From the NCBI GenBank assembly GCA_046565765.1, contig JBKHXX010000073.1:10397-74396 (forward strand): a stretch of DNA of 64,000 bases, given 5' to 3'. The notes beneath the pieces were generated by a model. It made no database searches. It saw only the letters and a list, made by a program, of their open reading frames with translations, and was not told the DNA's origin. This DNA is from JBFMCT01 sp046565765 (GTDB lineage: Bacteria; Actinomycetota; Acidimicrobiia; Acidimicrobiales; AC-14). Both the position numbers and the translations under genes were made by a program. Of this stretch, positions 42,317 through 51,155 are shown piece by piece; within the stretch, counting starts at the first letter, position 1, and the number at the start of each line of letters is the position of its first letter.

Positions 42317-45300
42317 CGTAGCGAACGAGGCCCTTGGGCGAGGGCACGAACCCGGCCCCCCGCAGCACCGGCTCCAGCCCCTCGTCGTAGCGCTCCAAGC
42401 CGAGCCGCCGGATGCGCCCGCCGTCGAGGAGCCCGGCCAGCGCCGCCACTGCCGCCTCCTCCCACGTGCCGTCGAGGGGACGGAGGGCGAGCAGGCCCCG
42501 CCCGCCCTTCTCCAGGTACAGGCTGGCCACCCCGTCGAGCAGGACGACGTAAGCGCCGGCCACCCGCCGGGGGCCGGTCACGGGCCACGGCAGGGCGACC
42601 CCATAGACGTTGGCGGGATCGGTGGCGGCCAGGACGAGGGCGGTGGGCCGGCCGCCCGTGGAGGGCCGGGCCCGCAGCCGGTCGACCGCCCCGGGCAGGG
42701 CGAACTGGGCCCCGCCCAGGCCGGCCACGAAGTAGCCGCGCCGGGCCCGGCCGGCTTCCTCCAGGGCCCGGAGGACGGGGTAGACGGTGGCGAAGCCTCC
42801 CGGGTGGCCCTCGCCCCGTACCGCCTCCCGGGTGAGCACCCCGTGGCGCTCCAGCAGGGCGCCGGCCAGGGCCCGGGCCCGCTCGGCACCCGTGACCTCG
42901 CCGACCGGGAGGTCGGCCTCCACCAGCGACCACCGTCCCTGGGCCCTGGGTGGGCCGAGCATGGTGAGCGAGCCCAGGTTGGGGCGGCCGCCGCGGCGGC
43001 GGGCGCCGGCACCGCCGGCCCGGCCGGTCGTCCCTGCGAACGCCCGCAGGGCGGCGAAGGAGTCGTTGGTCACCTCGCCCGCCCACACCAGGTCCCACAG
43101 GGCGTCGAGGGTCAGCTTCTCGTCCGTCCCCCGCAGCTCCGGGAAGAAGCACGCTCCCCGCCGCCCGAGGATCTCCCGCAGGCGGTCGTGCTCCGGGTCC
43201 GACGGCCTCGGGTCGGCGGCAGCCGGCCGCAGGGCGGCCGCCTCCTCGCGGAGGAAGAGCATGACCTTGCCGTCGTCCCGGCCGAGGGGGCCCGCTCCCA
43301 CCCACACCACCTGGCCGGCCGCGGCCAGCTCGTCGAGCAGGCGGGGGGAGTAGTCCGTCACCCGGGCGCTCAGCACGTCGCGCTCCAGCACGGACGCAGG
43401 GATGGCCACCCCCTGCAGCTGGGCCACGGCCTCCAGCAGCCGGTCCAAGCCCCGGGCCTCCACGCCGATCCCGTGCCAGGCGGGCAGGAAGCGGGCCAGG
43501 GCCTCGGCCTCCGTGGGCTCGACCTCCCGGCGCAGGGCGGCCAGGGAGATCTGGCGCAGGCGCCGCAGCACGTCGGGGTCGCACCACTCCCGCTCCGTGC
43601 CCCCCGGCTTGAACTCGCCCCGCAGCAAGAGTCCCGCATCGGCCCGCCGTTGGAGCACCGCCTCCACGGCGGCGGCCGGAAGCCCGTAGCGCAACGCCGG
43701 CTCGGTCGTGACGAACGGGCCGTGGCGGCGTGCCCACCGCCCGAGCAGCGACCCCAGCGGGTCGTCGGCCGGCTCCAGGAACGCCTCCGGCAGGCCCGGC
43801 GGGGGCTGGACGCCGAGGGCGTCGCGATAGCGGCCGGCGTCCTCGGCGGCGATGAGCCGGGGCTCGCCCGCGATCCGCACCTCGACGGCCCGCCGCTCCC
43901 GCAGCAGCGCAGGCCCGAAGTCGGCGGTCGAGCGGGCCCGCAGCTCGTCGACGGTCAGGTCGCCCAGCCGGCGGAGCAGGTCGTGCGCCCCGTCGGCGTC
44001 CCGGGCCCAGCGGTCCTCGTCGAGGAACTGGAGGTCGGCCTCCAGGTCGGCCACCGCCTCGGCCGAGATCAGCTCCCGCAGGTCCTCCGACCCCAGCAGC
44101 TCGGCCAGCAGGCCCCGGTCGAGGGTGAGGGCCTGGGCCCGGCGCTCGGCGATGGGGGCGTCGCCCTCGTAGAGGAACGAGGCCACGTAGGCGAAGGCCA
44201 GCGACTGGGCGAAGGGCGACGGACGGGGCGTGTCCACCGACAGCACCCGCACCGTGCGGGAGCGGATGGCGCCCATGAGCTCGACCAGGGCGGGCAGGTC
44301 GAAGACGTCCCGCAGGCACTCGCGGTACGTCTCCAGCAGGATCGGGAACGAGCCGTGCCTCGACGCCACCGCCAGCAGGTCGGCGGCGCGCTGGCGCTGC
44401 TGCCACAGGGGCGTGCGCTGACCGGGCCGGCGGCGTGGGAGCAGGAGGGCCCGGGCCGCGTTCTCCCGGAAGCGGCTGGCGAACAGGGCCGAGTTGGCCA
44501 GCTGGCCCACCACCAGCTCCTCGACCTCCTCGGGGTCGAGCAGGATCGACTCGACGGGCGGGGCCTCGTCGGCCTCGGGCAGCCGCACGACGAACCCCTC
44601 GTCGCTCCACATGGTCTGGACCTCGACGCCCAGGCGGCTGCGCACCCTGGCCTCCACCGCCAGCGCCCAGGGGGCGTGCACCCGCCCGCCCAGCGGCGAC
44701 AGCACGCACACCCGCCAGTCGCCCAGCTCGTCGGGGAAGCGCTCGACCACCAGCTGGCGGTCGGTGGGCAGGGCGCCGGTGACGGCCCGCTCCTCGGCCA
44801 GGTAGGAGCGCAGGTTGGACAGCGCCAGCGGGTCGAGCTCGCACTCCTCGGCCAGCCGGGCGTCGTCCCACCCGTCGACTTCCCGCAGGAAGGCCCCGAT
44901 GGCCTTGCCCAGCTCGGCCGGCCGGCCCACGTGGTCGCCGTGCCAGAACGGCATCTTCCCGGGCTCGCCCGGAGCAGGGGTGACGACCACCCGGTCGCGG
45001 GTGATGTCCTGGATGCGCCACGTGGTGGCGCCCAGCACGAACGTCTCGCCGGGCCGGCTCTCGTAGACGAACTCCTCGTCGACCTCGCCCACCCGGCCAC
45101 CCTCGGGGGTGAACACGCCGAACAGGCCCCGGTCGGGGATGGTGCCGCCCGAGATCACGGCCAGCATGCGGGCCCCGGCCCGGGCCCGCAGGGTGCCCTC
45201 CACCCGGTCCCACACGATGCGGGGGCGCAGCTCGGAGAACTCGTCGGAGGGGTAGCGCCCGGCCAGCATGTCGAGCACGCCCTCCAGCACGGGCCGGGTC

Positions 45301-46700
45301 ACCTCGGCGAAGGGCTCCGCCCCCCGCACCACCTCGGCCACGTCCTCGACGGTCATGTCCTCGATGGCCACCATGGCCACGATCTGCTGGGCCAGCACGT
45401 CGACGGGGTTGCGGGGGACGCGGGTCTCCTCGATCAGTCCCGCCTTCATGCGGGACACGACCACCGCCGCCTCGACCAGGTCGCCCCGGAACTTGGGGAA
45501 GATGCGGCCCCGGGACGGCTCGCCCACCGAATGGCCGGCCCGGCCGATGCGCTGGAGGCCGCTGGCCACCGACGTGGGGGACTCGACCTGCACGACCAGG
45601 TCGATGGCCCCCATGTCGATGCCCAGCTCTAGGCTGCTGGTCGCCACCAGGGCGGGCAGCTTGCCCGCCTTGAGCAGGTCCTCGATTTCCAGCCGCTGCT
45701 CGCGGGCCACCGACCCGTGGTGGGCCCGTACCAGGTCCTCGCCCGCCAGCTCGTTGAGCCGGTTGGCCAGCCGCTCCGCCAGCCGCCGGGAGTTGACGAA
45801 CACCAGCGTCGACCGGTGGCGGCGGATGAGGTCGAGCAGGACGGGATGGATCGCCGGCCAGATCGAGTGGCGCACCTCGGGGTCGCCGGCCGCCGGTCCG
45901 GACAGGACGTTGCCGTCGTCCAGCGGGCGGCCCAGCTCGGCCATGTCCTCCACCGGCACGATCACCTCGAGGTCGAGCTCCTTGCGCACGCCGGCGTCCA
46001 CCACCGTGACGGGCCGCCGCTCTCCCGTGGCCGGCGAGCGGCCGCCCAGGAAGCGGGCGATCTCGTCCAGCGGCCGCTGGGTGGCCGACAGCCCGATCCG
46101 CTGCGGCGACGGTCGGCCCGCGCCGGCGCACAGCCGCTCCAGCCGTTCGAGGGACAGGGCCAGGTGGGCGCCCCGCTTGGTGCCGGCCACGGAGTGGATC
46201 TCGTCCACGATCACGTGCTCCACGCCGGCCAGCACGTCCCGGGCCGACGAGGTGAGCATGAGGTAGAGCGACTCGGGGGTCGTGATGAGGATGTCGGGGG
46301 GGTGGCGGACGATGTCGCGCCGGTCGGGGGCGGGCGTGTCGCCGGTGCGGGTCGCCACCCGGATGGCGGGCGGCGCCACCCCCCGCCGCTCGGCCTCCAC
46401 CGCCATGCCCGTCAGCGGCGCCCGCAGGTTGCGCTCCACGTCGTAGGTGAGGGCCTTCAGGGGCGACACATAGAGAACTGATGTGGCTCGAGTACCGCTG
46501 CGGTACTCGGGAGACATCAGTTTGTCCAGGGCCCACAGGAAGGCGGCCAGGGTCTTGCCCGAGCCGGTGGGGGCGAGGATGAGGGTGTGCTCACCCCGGC
46601 TGATGGCGTCCCAACCCTGCTCCTGGGCCGGCGTGGGGGACTCGAACGTGGCTTCGAACCACGCCCGCGCCACAGGCGAGAACCGGTCCAGCGCAGCCAC
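42309..46700 (-). CDS. lhr: Large ATP-dependent helicase Lhr
   Basis: A 1463-residue superfamily 2 helicase for DNA repair. SPTPAQEQGWDAISRGEHTLILAPTGSGKTLAAFLWALDKL holds the Q motif and Walker A; VIVDEIHSVAGTKRGAHLALSLERL is DEVH-like motif II; ATSSLELGIDMG and QRIGRAGHSVGEPSRG are motifs V and VI. The winged-helix and long Lhr C-terminal core follow. The 47-bp hairpin at 46476-46522 lies in frame between motif I and YVSPLKAL, encoding the linker LMSPEYRSGTRATS. Overlap with the Nei-like gene fits a repair operon. Confidence 0.95.
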   Translation of the reverse strand: MAALDRFSPVARAWFEATFESPTPAQEQGWDAISRGEHTLILAPTGSGKTLAAFLWALDKLMSPEYRSGTRATSVLYVSPLKALTYDVERNLRAPLTGMAVEAERRGVAPPAIRVATRTGDTPAPDRRDIVRHPPDILITTPESLYLMLTSSARDVLAGVEHVIVDEIHSVAGTKRGAHLALSLERLERLCAGAGRPSPQRIGLSATQRPLDEIARFLGGRSPATGERRPVTVVDAGVRKELDLEVIVPVEDMAELGRPLDDGNVLSGPAAGDPEVRHSIWPAIHPVLLDLIRRHRSTLVFVNSRRLAERLANRLNELAGEDLVRAHHGSVAREQRLEIEDLLKAGKLPALVATSSLELGIDMGAIDLVVQVESPTSVASGLQRIGRAGHSVGEPSRGRIFPKFRGDLVEAAVVVSRMKAGLIEETRVPRNPVDVLAQQIVAMVAIEDMTVEDVAEVVRGAEPFAEVTRPVLEGVLDMLAGRYPSDEFSELRPRIVWDRVEGTLRARAGARMLAVISGGTIPDRGLFGVFTPEGGRVGEVDEEFVYESRPGETFVLGATTWRIQDITRDRVVVTPAPGEPGKMPFWHGDHVGRPAELGKAIGAFLREVDGWDDARLAEECELDPLALSNLRSYLAEERAVTGALPTDRQLVVERFPDELGDWRVCVLSPLGGRVHAPWALAVEARVRSRLGVEVQTMWSDEGFVVRLPEADEAPPVESILLDPEEVEELVVGQLANSALFASRFRENAARALLLPRRRPGQRTPLWQQRQRAADLLAVASRHGSFPILLETYRECLRDVFDLPALVELMGAIRSRTVRVLSVDTPRPSPFAQSLAFAYVASFLYEGDAPIAERRAQALTLDRGLLAELLGSEDLRELISAEAVADLEADLQFLDEDRWARDADGAHDLLRRLGDLTVDELRARSTADFGPALLRERRAVEVRIAGEPRLIAAEDAGRYRDALGVQPPPGLPEAFLEPADDPLGSLLGRWARRHGPFVTTEPALRYGLPAAAVEAVLQRRADAGLLLRGEFKPGGTEREWCDPDVLRRLRQISLAALRREVEPTEAEALARFLPAWHGIGVEARGLDRLLEAVAQLQGVAIPASVLERDVLSARVTDYSPRLLDELAAAGQVVWVGAGPLGRDDGKVMLFLREEAAALRPAAADPRPSDPEHDRLREILGRRGACFFPELRGTDEKLTLDALWDLVWAGEVTNDSFAALRAFAGTTGRAGGAGARRRGGRPNLGSLTMLGPPRAQGRWSLVEADLPVGEVTGAERARALAGALLERHGVLTREAVRGEGHPGGFATVYPVLRALEEAGRARRGYFVAGLGGAQFALPGAVDRLRARPSTGGRPTALVLAATDPANVYGVALPWPVTGPRRVAGAYVVLLDGVASLYLEKGGRGLLALRPLDGTWEEAAVAALAGLLDGGRIRRLGLERYDEGLEPVLRGAGFVPSPKGLVRYGA
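46476..46522 (-). repeat. 47-bp hairpin inside lhr
   Basis: Perfect outer arms AACTGATGT/ACATCAGTT, 4-base bulges, perfect inner arms CGAGTACCG/CGGTACTCG and a 3-base loop. It is in frame and encodes a variable inter-motif linker of the helicase. Its composition is less GC-rich than the surrounding gene. Confidence 0.8.
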
Positions 46701-46709
46701 CAGGCCAGG

Positions 46710-47864
46710 CTACGACGGCCTGGCCCGCTGCTGGAGCGCCATCACGGCCAGCTCGGGCTCGCTGCCGGCAGCCACTGCCGGCAACGGCGACGACGGGTCG
46801 AACCACGCCCGCACGTACTCGACCGTCTCCCGCAGCGACCCCCCGCCCCGGTACTGGAAGTGCAACCGCAGCAAAGGCTCACGCAGGCGGTACCAGGTGC
46901 GGCGCTGGTCGGCCCCCGCCCGCTTCTCGCCCCTCACCCAGCCGCCGTCGGCGAGGCGGCCGAGGGCGGTGGCGGCGGTGCGTTCGGTGAGCCCCGAGGC
47001 CGCGGCCAGCTCGGCCACGGTGGCCGCCGGGGGGCCCGTGCCCAGCGCCCGCACCAGCCGGGCCTCGTTGGGCGGCAGCGACCACAGCCGCTGCTGGAAC
47101 GACGGGACGAACTGCTCGACGAGGGCCTCGACCACCGGTACGACCTCCTCCAGGGCGGCGGGCGTGGCCGTCGCCGCCACCAGCGTCCACAGGCGCGGCC
47201 ACCCCCCGACGAGGTGGTGCAGGGCGGCGACCCGGCTCGGGGGGACCGGCTCGGGCCAACCCAGCCGGGCCAGCAGCTCGGCCGCCTCGTCCACCGTGAG
47301 CGGCTCCAGGTGCTCCACCGCGAACGACCCGAACCAGGGCTGGTTGCGCGAACCGATCCCCGAGAACACCTGCGGGGTGGACGCCAGCAGCACGACCGCC
47401 CCGCTGGTCTCGACGAACGAGCGCAGGTCGCGCTGGCCGGCGGTGCCCATGCCGTCGAACACCCGGGCCAGGTTCTCGACGACCGCCACCAGCACCCGGT
47501 CGCCCAGGTGCGCCACCAGCGCCTCCTCCAGCGAGGCCGGGTCGCGCCCGGCCTCGACACCGAGCGACCGGCACAGCTCGGCCAGCAGGTTGGCGTAGGA
47601 CGCCACGCCCACCGCGTCCTCGTCCACCCGGGACGCCACCAGGCCGGGCTCGTCCCGCAGCCGGTGCAGCACGACCTCGATCAGGTGGGTCTTCCCGGCG
47701 CCCCGGGGCCCGACGAGCAGGGTGTGGGGACGGTTCCCCGAGCTGGCCGACCCCAGCAGCCGCCGCTCGAGGGTGGCCAGCAGGTCGTCTCGCCCGACGG
47801 TGCGGGCAGCCAGGTCGGCCGCCCCCTCCCGCGACGGGGTGAACGGGCGGGCCCGGGCGGTCAC
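46710..47864 (-). CDS. AAA ATPase with C-terminal winged helix (second of pair)
   Basis: A 384-residue ATPase. Walker A is LLVGPRGAGKTHLIEVVLHRL at about residue 48; the Walker B-like segment is VLVAVVENLARVF, with Asn where the catalytic acidic residue often sits. TSGAVVLLASTPQVFSGI resembles sensor 1. Residues about 255-330 are a MarR/winged-helix-like domain (LAAASGLTERTAATALGRLADGGWVRGEKRAGADQRRTWYRLREPLLRLHFQYRGG), as in Orc1/Cdc6-like and archaeal-type ATPases. It overlaps the upstream ATPase by four bases. Confidence 0.78.
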   Translation of the reverse strand: MTARARPFTPSREGAADLAARTVGRDDLLATLERRLLGSASSGNRPHTLLVGPRGAGKTHLIEVVLHRLRDEPGLVASRVDEDAVGVASYANLLAELCRSLGVEAGRDPASLEEALVAHLGDRVLVAVVENLARVFDGMGTAGQRDLRSFVETSGAVVLLASTPQVFSGIGSRNQPWFGSFAVEHLEPLTVDEAAELLARLGWPEPVPPSRVAALHHLVGGWPRLWTLVAATATPAALEEVVPVVEALVEQFVPSFQQRLWSLPPNEARLVRALGTGPPAATVAELAAASGLTERTAATALGRLADGGWVRGEKRAGADQRRTWYRLREPLLRLHFQYRGGGSLRETVEYVRAWFDPSSPLPAVAAGSEPELAVMALQQRARPS

Positions 47865-49036
47865 AGCCGGCGCATGGCCCGCCAGGCGTCACGGACGATG
47901 CGGGTGGCGAACGTGTCGGCCGCCCCCCGGCGGGCCAGGTAGTGGTCGGCCTCCAGCCGCTCGACGAGGGCCAGGAGGGCGTCGCGGGACGGGCGCACGT
48001 CGAGGTCCACGGCCCCCAGCCTGCTCCCCAGCTGTGACAGGTCGAGCGGCGCATCGGCCACCGCCACGGCGTCGAGCACGTGCCCGGCCAGGTCGGCGTC
48101 GGCCCCGTAGTAGGCCCGCAGGCGGTCGCGGTAGTGGCGAAGGTTCCAGGGGTCGTCGGGGTCGACGAGGGCCTCGTCGCGGATGGCCCACACGTCGTCC
48201 GGCCGCAGGGTCGCGGCGCCCCGCCGGTGGGCGGCGTGGGCGAGATGGTGCAGGAAGTAGGGGATGGCGTCGGCCGCTTCCACCATGGCCGCCACCACCG
48301 CCTCCTCGTCGGAGGTGGCGACCTGCTCGCCCAGGAGCAGGCAGCGGGCCAGGAAGGCGGCGTCGGCGGCCACCAGAGGCCCGACCCGCACCCGCTGGAG
48401 GTCGTTGACCGGGGTGGTGTCGACCACCGCGTGGTGGAGGCCGACCGAGCCGGCCAGCACCATGGCCAGGTTGGGCGCCTCCTGGCGGGGCCGGCGCAGG
48501 CTGCGGAGGAACTCGACCGCCCCACCCGGGCGGCGCCGCTCGATGGCCATGGCCAGCACCGCGATCTCGTCGAGGATGACGACCAGGCGGGTGGGCGCGG
48601 CCCGGCCCGCCGCCCACCGGAACAGGTCGTCCGCGCCGTCGGGCCCCTGCTCGCCCCCGCCTCCCTCCCGCCGGATGCGCACGCCCCGCCAGCCCACGTC
48701 CACGGTGACGTTCCAGCGGGCCAGCTCCTCGGCGAACACCCGGTGGCCGCGGAGCACGTCGACCAGCCGCCGGCCGAACAGCTCGGGGTCGTCGGTCTCG
48801 GCGCTGATGCGCAGCACCACGTGCTCGGGGCTGAGGACGTGCTCCACCTTGCGCAGGAGCGACGTCTTGCCCATGCGGCGGTCGCCGGTGACCAGCGCCC
48901 CCACGCCCCCCACCGAACGCAACACCTCGCCGAACTCGTCGCCGTGGCCGATGTGGTCGGCCGGGTCGACGGGGCCGCCCAGGTTGGCCTGGATGGGCCA
49001 CGCCGCCGGCGGATCGGTCACCCGCACAGGATACAC
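47861..49036 (-). CDS. AAA ATPase of the Orc/STAND type (first of pair)
   Basis: A 391-residue ATPase. Walker A is GDRRMGKTSLLRKVEHVL; the Walker B strand is TRLVVILDEIAVLAMAI. N-terminal NLGGPVDPADHIGH is typical of AAA_16-like ATPases, and LAMVLAGSVGLHHAVVD is a sensor 1 segment. The C-terminal half is helical, ending in a winged-helix-like stretch. The GTG start lies just behind a perfect inverted repeat. Downstream partner is a different ATPase in overlapping frame; both may form one mixed complex. Function unknown. Confidence 0.78.
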   Translation of the reverse strand: MYPVRVTDPPAAWPIQANLGGPVDPADHIGHGDEFGEVLRSVGGVGALVTGDRRMGKTSLLRKVEHVLSPEHVVLRISAETDDPELFGRRLVDVLRGHRVFAEELARWNVTVDVGWRGVRIRREGGGGEQGPDGADDLFRWAAGRAAPTRLVVILDEIAVLAMAIERRRPGGAVEFLRSLRRPRQEAPNLAMVLAGSVGLHHAVVDTTPVNDLQRVRVGPLVAADAAFLARCLLLGEQVATSDEEAVVAAMVEAADAIPYFLHHLAHAAHRRGAATLRPDDVWAIRDEALVDPDDPWNLRHYRDRLRAYYGADADLAGHVLDAVAVADAPLDLSQLGSRLGAVDLDVRPSRDALLALVERLEADHYLARRGAADTFATRIVRDAWRAMRRL

Positions 49037-49047
49037 GCCAGATATGG

Positions 49048-49069
49048 TGTACGTCTAACCTGACGTACA
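49048..49069 (-). promoter_or_regulatory. Perfect 8-bp inverted repeat before the ATPase pair (operator candidate)
   Basis: TGTACGTC and GACGTACA separated by six bases, ending 12 bases upstream of the ATPase start codon. The region is clearly less GC-rich than its surroundings. Position and symmetry suit a dimeric repressor or autoregulation site. Confidence 0.45.
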
Positions 49070-49100
49070 ACCCCGGGAGCCCGTGCTCGGGACGCGAGAC

Positions 49101-49125
49101 GGCCCCCGGCCAGGGGCCGGGGGCC
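49101..49125 (-). terminator. GC-rich hairpin after the GlsB-like gene
   Basis: Perfect 11-bp arms GGCCCCCGGCC and complement around a 3-base loop, just downstream of the leftward GlsB-like gene. No clear T-tract follows. Confidence 0.5.
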
Positions 49126-49142
49126 GCTCCTTGCGGTGCGAC

Positions 49143-49406
49143 TCAGTAGTAGGCCCGGCGCCGGCGGGTGACGGCCCACACCACGACCACCGCCCCCAGG
49201 ATCGACATGATCCATCCCGGCGTGTAGCCGGTGCCCCAGAGCAACTTGCCCACCAGGCCTCCGAGGAAAGCGCCCGCGATCCCGGCGGCCATGGTGCCGA
49301 GCACGCCCAGCGGGCTGGGTCCGGGCACCAGCAAGCGGGCGATGGCGCCCACGATCAGGCCGAACAGAGCTAGCGTCAGCAGGAACCAAATCGTGATCTC
49401 GTTCAT
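49143..49406 (-). CDS. GlsB/YeaQ/YmgE family small membrane protein
   Basis: An 87-residue protein with three membrane helices: TIWFLLTLALFGLIVGAIARLLVPGPSPLGVLGTMAAGIAGAFLGGLVGKLLWG and IMSILGAVVVVWAV, with the family glycine pattern and a basic tail. Family members are called transglycosylase-associated or stress-induced proteins, without a proven activity. ATG 49406 is chosen from homology of the N-terminus; the longer frame upstream is spurious. Confidence 0.88.
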   Translation of the reverse strand: MNEITIWFLLTLALFGLIVGAIARLLVPGPSPLGVLGTMAAGIAGAFLGGLVGKLLWGTGYTPGWIMSILGAVVVVWAVTRRRRAYY

Positions 49407-49493
49407 GTTTGCGAGTGTCTCCAGGGGGGGCCGGTTCCACACCCGGCCCCCAACCCCTGGGAGCCCGCCCGAAGGAGTGGGATACTGATCGCC

Positions 49494-49652
49494 ATGGAGA
49501 AGACGCAGGCCGACAACATCATCAACCAGGCCCGCTGCGCTCTGTGTGGCCAGGGGGTGTACATCGACCCGAAGCACGGTCGGATCACCTGTGCCGGCTG
49601 CAACCAGTACACCGACTGCTGCATCTGCGACGACGTCTCGCTGCGCCGGTGA
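49494..49652 (+). CDS. Very small zinc-ribbon protein (52 residues)
   Basis: A 52-residue protein with seven cysteines: RCALCGQG, ITCAGC and DCCIC. The first two CxxC pairs, 15 residues apart, fit one zinc ribbon; the last three may form a second metal site. GAAGGAG lies about 16 bases before the ATG, a little far. The Cys pattern is too regular for chance. It lies upstream of the J-domain gene, whose C-terminus also ends in a zinc ribbon, so the pair may work together (inference). Confidence 0.6.
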   Translation: MEKTQADNIINQARCALCGQGVYIDPKHGRITCAGCNQYTDCCICDDVSLRR

Positions 49653-49732
49653 TCCGGCGCGAGGACGGGCTCGGCAGGGAGTGAGCTGGCGGGTTCTGTG
49701 AAGGTGGACGTCCATCAGGGAACACCGGAGCC

Positions 49733-50287
49733 ATGAAGCCGTGGGAGATCCTGGGGGTCTCGCCCAAGGCCACGCGGGCGGAGATCACCACCGCCTACCG
49801 CACGCTGGCCTACATCTTCCACCCCGACCGCTTCGTCGACGCCCCCGACCCGGTCAAGACCGAGGCCCAGAAGCGCATGGCCCAGCTGAACAAGGCCTAC
49901 GACCTGGCCAAGCGCGGGCGGAAGGACGAGGTGACCTACACCATTCAGGCCGACGAGCGGGCCGCCAAGGAGCGGGAGGCCACCGCCCGGGCCCAGCCCA
50001 AGTGGCAGGACGTCGTGCGCGAGCGGGTGCGGGCCGAGGCCAAGGCCAAGGAGATGCGGGAGGCGCGTGAGCGGGCCATGACCAACGGCCAGGCCCGGCC
50101 CCGCCCCAAGCCGCGGGTGCGCACCGGGCCCTCGGTGATGGCCGGCGCGGGCGAGGCCGTCCACACCGGCAAGCTCTACTGCCGCGGCTGCCGGAGCATC
50201 CAGTGGCTGCCGGCCGAGTGGCGCACCCAGCTCGACACCACCGACTTCTACTGCTCCATCTGCGACCGGCTGATCCTCTCCCGCTGA
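49733..50287 (+). CDS. J-domain protein with C-terminal zinc ribbon
   Basis: A 184-residue co-chaperone-like protein. Residues 1-66 are a J-domain: KPWEILGVSPKATRAEITTAYRTLAYIFHPDRF, with the HPD motif needed to stimulate Hsp70. A long charged helix follows (about residues 75-120), then YCRGCRSIQWLPAEW...FYCSICDRL, two CxxC pairs forming a zinc ribbon. This is not a canonical DnaJ (no Gly/Phe region). Its partner Hsp70 is not in the window. Confidence 0.85.
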   Translation: MKPWEILGVSPKATRAEITTAYRTLAYIFHPDRFVDAPDPVKTEAQKRMAQLNKAYDLAKRGRKDEVTYTIQADERAAKEREATARAQPKWQDVVRERVRAEAKAKEMREARERAMTNGQARPRPKPRVRTGPSVMAGAGEAVHTGKLYCRGCRSIQWLPAEWRTQLDTTDFYCSICDRLILSR

Positions 50288-50295
50288 CCGGCGCC

Positions 50296-50322
50296 CCTCT
50301 ACATGTCCCGGACATGTAGAGG
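50296..50322 (+). repeat. 27-bp perfect hairpin after the J-domain gene
   Basis: Arms CCTCTACATGTC and complement (12 bp) around loop CCG, starting eight bases after the J-domain stop. No T-tract follows. Possible terminator or operator; the rest of the 165-base gap to the next gene shows nothing clear except lower GC. Confidence 0.5.
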
Positions 50323-50452
50323 AATCCAGCATCTAAGAGTCGCCGTCATATCAGGAATCAGCTAGGTGTCGGGGACACTATCGCCGCCTCCAGGGTGCGG
50401 CATACAATTCCGGCCGATACCTGCACCGGCACTCTGAACGAGGAGCACACGC

Positions 50453-50716
50453 GTGGTTTGGTGGTGGATCGGCAACATCCTTTTGTTTGCCGCAGTACCG
50501 ATCGTGATCTATTTTCTCAACAAGGTGTGGCGGCCGATCAAAGAGATCGACGCCTACGTGCAGGACATCCTGGAGCACGGCGTGCTCCTCACGGCCACGC
50601 TCGACTGCGTGCCCAACCTGATCCGCACCTGCGAGCTGACGGGCGCGGCGCGGCTCAACGTCACCCGCTATGGCCTGGCCCTCGCCCGGCTGCTGCCCGT
50701 CGAAGAGCGCGGCTAG
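50453..50716 (+). CDS. Small membrane protein, first of a three-gene unit
   Basis: An 87-residue protein. VWWWIGNILLFAAVPIVIYFLNKVW is one N-terminal membrane helix; the rest (RPIKEIDAYVQDILEHGVLLTATLDCVPNLIRTCELTGAARLNVTRYGLALARLLPVEERG) is a soluble amphipathic part. No family recognised. It precedes two further unknown genes and YceI on the same strand. Confidence 0.7.
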   Translation: MVWWWIGNILLFAAVPIVIYFLNKVWRPIKEIDAYVQDILEHGVLLTATLDCVPNLIRTCELTGAARLNVTRYGLALARLLPVEERG

Positions 50717-50756
50717 CGCGCCCTCGGTCCACCACTCCTAGGGGGGAACACCAACC

Positions 50757-51149
50757 TTGTCTGCAGCGTCGATCGTGACGTTCATCGGCATCGCCGTCGC
50801 GGTGGCGGTGATCGCCCTCTACCTCATCGCCGTGGCCTGGACCCTGTACCGGGTCTACTTCAACCTGGGCACGGTGATCGTGGGTGTGAAGTCCATCTGC
50901 AAGCAGGTGGAACCGGTGCCCAAGTACGTGGGCATCATCCTAAACGACGTCATGGCCATCGACCAGGCCGCCCAGCAGCTGCTGGCGTGGGGCGGCGAGG
51001 AAGAGGACATGGTCGTCGACCCGCGCATCGCTCGCATGACGCTCGAGCTCCAGTCGGTGGACGACGACGAGGAGCTGGCCGGCACCCAGCCCGGCTCGGC
51101 CGGGTTCCGCCAGCGCTGGGCCACGGAACACGCAACACCGGGGGTGTAG
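50757..51149 (+). CDS. Small membrane protein, second of the unit
   Basis: A 130-residue protein: membrane helix IVTFIGIAVAVAVIALYLIAVAWTLY, then VYFNLGTVIVGVKSICKQVEPVPKYVGIILNDVMAIDQAAQQLLAW and an acidic tail. Like the preceding gene it has one N-terminal helix and an amphipathic domain, so the two may interact (inference). A GGGGGGAACACC stretch precedes the TTG start. No family recognised. Confidence 0.68.
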   Translation: MSAASIVTFIGIAVAVAVIALYLIAVAWTLYRVYFNLGTVIVGVKSICKQVEPVPKYVGIILNDVMAIDQAAQQLLAWGGEEEDMVVDPRIARMTLELQSVDDDEELAGTQPGSAGFRQRWATEHATPGV

Positions 51150-51155
51150 TTCACC

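Noticed and set aside
41814..45632. Rightward 1272-residue open frame
   Set aside because: Antisense of lhr; low-complexity Gln/Gly/His/Pro-rich, no recognisable fold, while lhr is unmistakable.
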